NCBI GenBank assembly: GCA_017464045.1 | Contig: JAFUEG010000047.1 | Location: 1-11,660, forward strand | Length of the DNA: 11,660 nucleotides | DNA from: Lachnospiraceae bacterium | GTDB taxonomy: Bacteria; Bacillota_A; Clostridia; Lachnospirales; Lachnospiraceae | Reading direction: 5' to 3' | Shown: piece after piece, positions 6,683-11,660 of the stretch | Layout of the letters: each line of letters begins with the position of its first letter | Position numbering within the stretch: position 1 is the first letter of the stretch | Notes under the pieces: model-generated | Told to the model about the DNA's origin: nothing | The model's database searches: none | Seen by the model: the letters and a program-made list of their open reading frames with translations, nothing else | Made by a program: the position numbers and the translations under genes

Positions 6683-9376
6683 TTACAGATTGTTTTCTAC
6701 ATAATTTTCAAATTCTTCCATAACCATGAGAACCTTTCTCGGCTTAGTACCTTCCTCAGGTCCTACAACGCCTGCCTCCTCAAGCTGATCCATAATTCTC
6801 GCAGCCCTGTTAAAGCCAATCTTATAAACTCTTTGAAGCATACCTATTGAAGCCTTTTCCTTACCTATGATAAATTTACCGGCATCAACGAAATATTCAT
6901 CCACATCATTTGATGCAGAGGATCCTACAGAACCACCGCCTGCCTTTGAGCTGTCAATCTCAGCTGAAACCTTTTCGTCATACTTAACTTCTCCGCTTTG
7001 CTCTTTTAAGAATCTTGTAACATTGGCAATTTCCTCATCAGACAAATATGCTCCCTGAACTCTGACAGGCTTAGGATATCCGGTTGGATAATAAAGCATA
7101 TCGCCCTTACCCAAAAGCTTTTCAGCACCATTCATATCTATAATAGTTCTTGAATCCGTACCAGACGAAACCGTCATCGCTATACGTGATGGTACATTTG
7201 CCTTGATGAGTCCTGTAATTACATCTACCGAAGGACGCTGAGTAGCAATCACAAGGTGTATACCTGCCGCTCTTGCAAGCTGAGTAAGACGTACAATCGC
7301 ATCCTCAACCTCTCCGTGCGCAACCATCATTAAATCAGCAAGCTCATCAACGATAACCACTATCTGAGGCAGTTTCTTTAATTCCTCTACACCTTCCTCA
7401 GTTCCTGTTACATTTTTAACCTTTTCATTATAACCCTCAAGATTACGTACATTATACTGCGCAAATAACTGGTATCTGTTGGTCATCTCCATAACAGCCC
7501 AATTAAGTGCCCCTGCAGCCTTCTTAGGGTCTGTGACAACCGGTATAAGCAGATGTGGTATACCGTTATATACACCGAGTTCAACCTGCTTCGGGTCAAC
7601 CATGATAAGCTTAACCTCATCAGGTTTAGCCTTATATAAAATGCTCATTATAAGTGAATTAATAAGCACAGACTTACCTGAACCGGTTGCTCCGGCAACA
7701 AGCAAATGCGGCATCTTGGCTATATCTGCAACTATAACCTGGCCACTTATATCCTTGCCGACAGCAAAGGCAATTTTGGACTTCATCTTATTAAATGCAT
7801 CTGATTCAAGTAATTCTCGAAATGTAACCGAAGTACTTTCCTTATTTGGAACTTCAATACCTATGGCTGCTTTGCCCGGTATAGGAGCCTCAATTCTAAT
7901 ATCTGCTGCAGCAAGATTAAGCTTGATATCATCAGCAAGATTAACAATCCTGCTGACCTTTACGCCCTGTTCAGGCTGGAGTTCATATCTTGTAACGGAA
8001 GGTCCGCAACTGTAATCCGTAACCGTTACATTTACTCCAAAATTTTCTAATGTACTCTTTAACTTCTGTGCGGTTTCCCTTATAATCGCTTCATTATTCT
8101 TACCGCCGCCTTTTCCTTCTTTGAGAAGTGAAAGCGGGGGATATTTATATTCAACTCCGCCTATAATTTGATCACCATTTGGTATACTAAATGCTTCTGA
8201 CATTTCTGATTTTGCTTCTGTTTTTGTATCAGCCTTAGCTTCTAACCTTGCATCTTTATTCTTAATATCTTGCGGCTTTGATATTTCTCCCGCAACAAAG
8301 GTTTTTTCATTATCCGGTCTTGCCGAAATGCCTTTACCTGAAAGCTCATTTGCTATAGCATTTCTTTCTTCAAGCATTTCCTGATTGGATTCCTTAGTCT
8401 TCTTTCTTCTTCGTTTTACAGGCTTAAGCTCAGTAACTGCCTCCTCTGCGTCCTCCTCAAATGACACATCAGTTGTCTCGGTTGCCATAGGAATGTCAAA
8501 GAAATCTCTGGTTTTTTCGAATTCATTACTATCAAGTTCAAGTCTGTCACTTGGTTTTAATTCATGTATTTCCTCATCCTTAACAATACGGTTTTTCTTT
8601 TTCTTCCTTGCCCTCTTATCCTCTTCAGACTCCAAAACCTTAATTTTGCTGAGCATATTACGGTCATTATTAAGATTATTATTTCTTATATCTGAAAGTT
8701 CTTCAAAATCAAACTCATCATCAAAATCATCATCATCGATATTTGGCTTATACTTAAGCATATCTATAATAGACACATCTAAAACAACAATAATTCCTAT
8801 AATTATAAGAAGTGCTGTTACAATTATCGAACCTGTAAGTCCTATAAGCTTATATAATAGTATAAGCATACCTCCAAGGATAGCGCCTCCACCCTTTTTT
8901 TCATAAGCTCCGGCATGATATAGTGTCTTCATAGATGCTGTATCCAGTTCATTTAACATTTGACATATAAATGCAATTGCTACAAGAAATATAGATATAC
9001 AAACTACTCTTTTAACAAGTTTCTTTTGGGCTCCGTTTGATAAAAGAAATGCTGCTGTAAAGAATATGTATATTGGTAATATGTATGCTATAGTTCCAAA
9101 CAAGCCAAACATTATATTTGAAAAAAATCTTCCAATCGGTCCACACCATCCGAAATTGCTAAGTAACAAAAAAACTGTTACTGCCAGATACACAAAAAGA
9201 TATATCTCATTTCTCCTTGGATCGTATTCTTTTTTATTTTTCCCATTTCTTGAACCGCCTCTGCTATTGCTTCTGTTACTGTTGCTTCTACTATTATTTG
9301 TTCTATATCTACTACTATTATTTACGGTATTTCTGCGGTTTTGACTACTGCTTCCGTTTCTTCCCGTAGTTGCCAT
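6683..9376 (-). CDS. ftsK: FtsK/SpoIIIE family DNA translocase
   Basis: An 897-residue membrane-anchored, septum-located hexameric motor that pumps chromosomal DNA during division or sporulation. Residues 1-55 are a Ser/Asn/Arg-rich basic tail. Hydrophobic membrane helices follow at about 58-76, 86-114, 122-140 and 165-205. Residues 213-405 are a highly charged, probably disordered linker with an acidic patch (DDDDFDDEFDFEE) and basic clusters. The motor domain covers about 410-795, with Walker A AGATGSGKSV (561-570) and Walker B VVIVDELAD (673-681). A winged-helix gamma domain (about 826-890, including IGMLQRVYKIGFNRAARIMDQLEEAGVVG in pieces) should read orienting DNA motifs. The start ATG has AAGGAG nine bases upstream. 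It follows tepA, as spoIIIE does in Bacillus. Sequence alone does not tell FtsK from SpoIIIE roles. Confidence 0.95.
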   Translation of the reverse strand: MATTGRNGSSSQNRRNTVNNSSRYRTNNSRSNSNRSNSRGGSRNGKNKKEYDPRRNEIYLFVYLAVTVFLLLSNFGWCGPIGRFFSNIMFGLFGTIAYILPIYIFFTAAFLLSNGAQKKLVKRVVCISIFLVAIAFICQMLNELDTASMKTLYHAGAYEKKGGGAILGGMLILLYKLIGLTGSIIVTALLIIIGIIVVLDVSIIDMLKYKPNIDDDDFDDEFDFEELSDIRNNNLNNDRNMLSKIKVLESEEDKRARKKKKNRIVKDEEIHELKPSDRLELDSNEFEKTRDFFDIPMATETTDVSFEEDAEEAVTELKPVKRRRKKTKESNQEMLEERNAIANELSGKGISARPDNEKTFVAGEISKPQDIKNKDARLEAKADTKTEAKSEMSEAFSIPNGDQIIGGVEYKYPPLSLLKEGKGGGKNNEAIIRETAQKLKSTLENFGVNVTVTDYSCGPSVTRYELQPEQGVKVSRIVNLADDIKLNLAAADIRIEAPIPGKAAIGIEVPNKESTSVTFRELLESDAFNKMKSKIAFAVGKDISGQVIVADIAKMPHLLVAGATGSGKSVLINSLIMSILYKAKPDEVKLIMVDPKQVELGVYNGIPHLLIPVVTDPKKAAGALNWAVMEMTNRYQLFAQYNVRNLEGYNEKVKNVTGTEEGVEELKKLPQIVVIVDELADLMMVAHGEVEDAIVRLTQLARAAGIHLVIATQRPSVDVITGLIKANVPSRIAMTVSSGTDSRTIIDMNGAEKLLGKGDMLYYPTGYPKPVRVQGAYLSDEEIANVTRFLKEQSGEVKYDEKVSAEIDSSKAGGGSVGSSASNDVDEYFVDAGKFIIGKEKASIGMLQRVYKIGFNRAARIMDQLEEAGVVGPEEGTKPRKVLMVMEEFENYVENNL

Positions 9377-9399
9377 ATTGTTACACTCCTTATCTAAAA

Positions 9400-9569
9400 G
9401 TGTGTCACGGGGACGATTCTCATTGACACATTTTTAGTTATTAATATAATTCAAGTTTTATATAAAAATATACTTAGCATGGCGTTAAGTAACACGTGCC
9501 ATGCGAACATATTTTTATATAAAACGAATTACATGATATGTGTCAATGAGAATCGTCCCCATGACACAC
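9400..9569. repeat. E4: long inverted-repeat element in the tepA-ftsK gap
   Basis: Outer arms of 32 nt at 9400-9431 and 9538-9569 are inverted copies with a single mismatch, which would be a G-U or A-C pair depending on the strand. They carry TGTCA, GGGGACGATTCTC and TTGACACAT. An asymmetric unpaired stretch follows (about 9432-9454 against 9526-9537). A second perfect 17-bp stem is at 9455-9471 and 9509-9525, and an inner GCATGGC (9477-9483) pairs with GCCATGC (9498-9504) around a 14-nt loop. The ends resemble those of E1 (GGGAC and TTGACACA). The right arm begins directly after the tepA TAG stop. The left arm stops about 8 bases before the ftsK ribosome site. On the minus strand the stem is followed by CTTTTAG, so weak attenuation is possible. 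No transposase is present; it is probably a non-autonomous, RAYT-like or MITE-like element. Confidence 0.87.
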
Positions 9570-10310
9570 CTAATAGTTCTCATACTGATTTATTTTACTA
9601 TTTTTCTTCTCATTTATCAAGTCATATAAACAATTAAGAGCACTATTTATTCCTCCAACACGGTCAATTATGCCTTTTTCAACAGCATCTGCTCCAACAA
9701 GCATGGTTCCTATATCTTTGGTTAGCTCCGTGGTATTAAACATAAGTGCTTTAAAATCATCTTCACTTATAGAACTATGATTAGACGTAAAGTCAATAAT
9801 TCGGTCCTGCATACGTTCGATATATTCAAAATTCTGCTTAACTCCAAGTACAGTATCATTAAATCTTATAGGATGAACAACCATTGTTGCAGTTGGTACA
9901 ATATATGTCACATCCCCTGAAACAGCAAGCGGTACACCTATGGAGTGTCCGCCTCCCAGTACAAGACATACCTTTGGTTTACTGAGTGAGGCTATCATCT
10001 CTGCAATTGCAAGACCTGCTTCGACATCTCCTCCCACAGTATTTAAAAGCACCATAAGTCCGTCAATATTTTCATTATCCTCTACTGCTGCAAGCTGCGG
10101 AAGAATATGCTCATATTTACTTGTCTTTGTATTAATTCCAAGGTTCTCGTGTCCTTCAATTTCACCGATTATATTTAATAAATGTATCTTTTGTCTGTAC
10201 TTGTTGTTGGCAAGTGTTATTTGTCCATAATCCTCTATAAGTTGTGATCTCTTTTCACTTATATTTGAACTGATTGATTTTTCTACATCATTTCCTTTAT
10301 CCTGATACAT
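9570..10310 (-). CDS. tepA: ClpP-like serine protease of the TepA family
   Basis: A 246-residue member of the ClpP/crotonase fold, closest in style to Bacillus TepA (YmfB), which is linked to protein translocation and membrane protein quality. The catalytic triad is visible: S123 in GGGHSIGVP (118-126), H146 in MVVHPIR (143-149) and D199 in LTKDIGTMLVG (196-206). The segment NTVGGDVEAGLAIAEMI (90-106) is the usual glycine-rich strand-helix before the active site. There is no signal peptide or ClpP propeptide, and the first 30 residues are charged. It is intact and of normal length. The start ATG at 10310 has GGAGG followed by seven T residues, which is good spacing. It lies directly upstream of ftsK, the conserved tepA-spoIIIE arrangement. 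Translation may be controlled by a hairpin that buries this GGAGG. Confidence 0.9.
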   Translation of the reverse strand: MYQDKGNDVEKSISSNISEKRSQLIEDYGQITLANNKYRQKIHLLNIIGEIEGHENLGINTKTSKYEHILPQLAAVEDNENIDGLMVLLNTVGGDVEAGLAIAEMIASLSKPKVCLVLGGGHSIGVPLAVSGDVTYIVPTATMVVHPIRFNDTVLGVKQNFEYIERMQDRIIDFTSNHSSISEDDFKALMFNTTELTKDIGTMLVGADAVEKGIIDRVGGINSALNCLYDLINEKKNSKINQYENY

Positions 10311-10314
10311 AAAA

Positions 10315-10355
10315 AAACCTCCAAAATAAATATATAAGCTTATTATGGAGGGTTT
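10315..10355 (-). promoter_or_regulatory. Hairpin occluding the tepA ribosome binding site
   Basis: On the minus-strand mRNA, AAACCCTCCA (10346-10355) can pair with TGGAGGTTT (10315-10323), with one bulged C. The intervening segment is AT-rich and contains the self-complementary ATAAGCTTAT, so the stem can be longer. GGAGG (10318-10322) is the tepA Shine-Dalgarno and is entirely inside the stem. The stem is followed by seven U residues, so it also resembles an intrinsic terminator whose U-run is the spacer before the tepA ATG. This is a structural prediction by eye; regulation is an inference. Confidence 0.5.
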
Positions 10356-10428
10356 ATTTTATTTTATTCATTTTGTAATTTATTAATGTTGTTACTATTT
10401 TAGATTTTTTTCTGTTAGCCATTGCCAT
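10354..10428 (-). CDS. Possible 24-residue leader peptide upstream of tepA
   Basis: A tiny reading frame encoding a basic peptide (MAMANRKKSKIV... ending NKIK). Its TAA stop lies directly beside the ACCCTCC strand that pairs with the tepA ribosome site. A ribosome stopping here would cover that strand and could free tepA translation. Against it, the upstream ribosome site is weak (only AAAGAAT) and any AT-rich leader yields such frames by chance. I do not recognise the peptide. Confidence 0.2.
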   Translation of the reverse strand: MAMANRKKSKIVTTLINYKMNKIK

Positions 10429-10468
10429 ATTCTTTAATTAAATAATTACCTATTTGATTATCAGCCAT
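10415..10468 (-). CDS. Possible 17-residue leader ORF upstream of tepA
   Basis: ATG at 10468 opens a short frame (MADNQIGNYLIKEYGNG, then TAA) that overlaps the next tiny ORF by 14 bases. It begins after the attenuator-like hairpin. No Shine-Dalgarno is visible, so translation is doubtful. It is listed because the leader is otherwise unexplained. Confidence 0.12.
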   Translation of the reverse strand: MADNQIGNYLIKEYGNG

Positions 10469-10489
10469 ACTATTCAAAATATATATGTT

Positions 10490-10537
10490 GAAAAAAGACT
10501 TTGGTAAGGATTCCCCATAAATCCTATCCAAAGTCTT
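10490..10537 (-). terminator. Intrinsic terminator or attenuator in the tepA leader
   Basis: Arms at 10495-10512 and 10520-10537 form an 18-position stem with two mismatched positions around a seven-base loop. On the minus strand it ends in a six-U run (10491-10496). It lies about 40 nt downstream of the candidate tepA promoter start and about 150 nt after the stronger GH94 terminator. It therefore looks like an attenuator, or the end of a short RNA of roughly 85 nt, rather than the main terminator of the upstream gene. No recognised riboswitch aptamer fits in the short stretch before it. Confidence 0.65.
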
Positions 10538-10582
10538 AAATCTTTAAATTGAACACCCCTAATGTTTCAAATTTATATAAAA

Positions 10583-10611
10583 ATTATACAGCAAATTTAA
10601 CAAAATATCCA
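10583..10611 (-). promoter_or_regulatory. Candidate sigma-A promoter for tepA and downstream genes
   Basis: On the minus strand a perfect -10 TATAAT (10583-10588) is preceded, with a 17-base spacer, by TGGATA (10606-10611), a four-of-six match to TTGACA. The flanks are AT-rich. Transcription would start near 10576. Its place, after the GH94 terminator and before the tepA leader, supports it. Base composition makes chance matches likely. Confidence 0.5.
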
Positions 10612-10651
10612 GTAATTTTTTTACAAATTGCATAAAATTGTCATTTTATAC

Positions 10652-10693
10652 AAAAAAACATGTCACCGGAAAGCAAATCCGGTAACATGTTTT
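10652..10693 (-). terminator. Intrinsic terminator of the GH94 phosphorylase gene
   Basis: The stem AAACATGT-(C/T)-ACCGGA pairs left arm 10656-10670 with right arm 10678-10693 around a seven-base loop. On the minus strand a seven-U run (10652-10658) overlaps and follows it. It begins only about ten bases after the gene's TAA stop. The palindrome can extend outward through TTTATAC/GTATAAA, so it may also fold with plus-strand transcripts, but no plus-strand gene is present. Confidence 0.88.
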
Positions 10694-10702
10694 GTATAAA
10701 AA

Positions 10703-11660
10703 TTACATATTTATAATAATATCATTACTTTCAGTAAGATCATTAAACGGAATATAATTTGATTCCATACTCTTTCCGTTTAATAAAACTTCCTTGTATC
10801 CGCTCTCACATCCGTTTGGATTGTTTACAGTGATATGAAGCTTTTTGCCTCTGTAATCCTTATCCATCTCAAAGTTCTTCCACTCTGACGGAATAGATGG
10901 TGCCAGCTTAATACCGTAAAAATCAGGTCTAAGGCCAAGTATACCTTCTACACATCCTACCATAACAGTAGATGCTGTACCTGTAAGCCAGTGTACATGT
11001 GAACGTCCTGCAAATGGGCTGTCATTACTTTCTGTAAACTGTCCGTGACAGTACGGCTCAAGCTTTCTTATCTCCGCCTTATCGTTCATCGCTGCAGGTG
11101 AGCTTTCTGTAAAGTATTCAAAAGCTCTGTTACCATGTCCCATAAGAGATTCCGCAAGAATTATCCAACCTTGAGTCTGTGAGAATATACCACTGTTTTC
11201 CTTGGTACCCGGATTGAACAAAAGCATAAGTGCTCCTTCAAATGCATGGTCAACATACGGAGGATCCATAAGCTTAACACCATAAGGTGTATTTAATTTA
11301 CTGTGTACAGATTCAAGTGACTTTTCAGCCTGCTCTTTTGAAGCAAGTCCGCTTATAACACCCCAGGACTGAGGATTAAGCCACATAGAAGCTTCCTTGT
11401 CATTTCTTGATCCGATAACCTGTCCGTCTTCGGTAAAGCCACGAACATATCTGTCCTCATCCCAGCACTTATCCTGAAGAATTGTACCGAGTGCAGTCTG
11501 TATATCATCAAGATACTTGATATAATCAGTATCCTTTTTAATCTCTGCAAAGCCCTTAAGCACTGTCATTGCATAATAAAGCTGCATTGCCACAAAGGTT
11601 GACTCACCCTTCTTACCGAGTCTTAAACAGTCATTCCAATCTGCATGAAGACCTGCCGGC
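10703..11660 (-). CDS. GH94 family glycoside phosphorylase, C-terminal part (cellobiose/cellodextrin-phosphorylase-like)
   Basis: The frame is open at the window edge, so about 318 residues of a much longer protein (typically around 800 or more) are present; the GTG at 11593 is internal. GH94 enzymes split beta-glucosidic bonds with phosphate, releasing a sugar 1-phosphate in the cytosol without spending ATP. The fragment begins just before HADWNDCL, which I take as the region with the general-acid aspartate. It continues with YVRGFTEDG, WLNPQSWGVISG, GIFSQTQGWIILAE, EPYCHGQF and GRSHVHWLTGTAS (a phosphate/substrate-binding segment), then the C-terminal beta-sandwich with RPDFYGIKLAPSIPSEW. 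The style is nearest, from memory, to cellodextrin or cellobiose phosphorylases rather than laminaribiose or cyclic-glucan types, but specificity cannot be fixed from this part. It ends in its own terminator and is unrelated to the downstream housekeeping genes. Confidence 0.9.
   Translation of the reverse strand, partial: PAGLHADWNDCLRLGKKGESTFVAMQLYYAMTVLKGFAEIKKDTDYIKYLDDIQTALGTILQDKCWDEDRYVRGFTEDGQVIGSRNDKEASMWLNPQSWGVISGLASKEQAEKSLESVHSKLNTPYGVKLMDPPYVDHAFEGALMLLFNPGTKENSGIFSQTQGWIILAESLMGHGNRAFEYFTESSPAAMNDKAEIRKLEPYCHGQFTESNDSPFAGRSHVHWLTGTASTVMVGCVEGILGLRPDFYGIKLAPSIPSEWKNFEMDKDYRGKKLHITVNNPNGCESGYKEVLLNGKSMESNYIPFNDLTESNDIIINM

Noticed and set aside
7479..8906. Long plus-strand frames opposite ftsK
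   Set aside because: Their Ser/Leu-rich composition mirrors the antisense of ftsK codons; the ftsK motor motifs on the minus strand are unambiguous.
1..9569. Complete insertion sequences or a CRISPR array behind the repeats
   Set aside because: No transposase or integrase frame is present, and the repeats are single palindromes with no regular direct repeat-spacer pattern.

Overview
The window looks like a piece of chromosome from a low-GC Firmicute, most likely a Lachnospiraceae (gut or rumen Clostridia). The evidence is AT-rich DNA, AGGAG-type ribosome binding sites, and the gene order tepA-ftsK/spoIIIE ... rimO-pgsA, which is a housekeeping neighbourhood of Firmicutes. The family assignment is an inference from protein style and repeat types; no database search was run. 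Every gene I can support lies on the minus strand, so transcription runs from high to low coordinates. There is no rRNA, tRNA, CRISPR array, phage gene or transposase gene.

Layout in the direction of transcription. (1) 11660-10703 is the C-terminal part of a GH94 cellobiose/cellodextrin-type phosphorylase, cut by the window edge and followed by a strong intrinsic terminator. (2) 10702-10311 is a leader region with a candidate sigma-A promoter, an attenuator-like terminator, two tiny ORFs and a hairpin that would occlude the tepA ribosome binding site. (3) A run of seven genes follows: tepA (ClpP-like membrane-protein-quality protease), ftsK/spoIIIE (DNA translocase), fhs and folD (one-carbon folate metabolism), rimO (ribosomal protein S12 methylthiotransferase), pgsA (phosphatidylglycerophosphate synthase), and a DHH/DHHA1 phosphoesterase with an unusual C-terminal extension. 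The genes are tightly spaced, and folD and rimO are one base apart.

The most unusual content is in the gaps. Four long inverted-repeat elements of 140 to about 245 bp sit at 20-265 (E1), 2379-2518 (E2), 4727-4869 (E3) and 9400-9569 (E4). They split the gene run as tepA | ftsK-fhs | folD-rimO | pgsA-DHH |. E2 and E3 share an almost identical 87-88 nt core. Each core is flanked by perfect 26-28 bp inverted arms whose sequence is private to that locus. E1 and E4 instead share terminal motifs (GGGAC ... TTGACACA) that resemble, from memory, ends seen near IS200/IS605-like Y1 (RAYT-type) transposases. All four spare the neighbouring ribosome binding sites. E1 supplies the stop codon of the DHH gene, and E4 abuts the tepA stop.

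Functionally the genes are mostly core housekeeping: chromosome segregation, one-carbon supply, ribosome modification, phospholipid synthesis and membrane proteolysis. The GH94 gene belongs to a separate carbohydrate-use transcription unit. The best candidates for something undescribed are the conserved-core/private-arm palindromes, the tepA leader, and the duplicated PGDYG-like module of the DHH protein.
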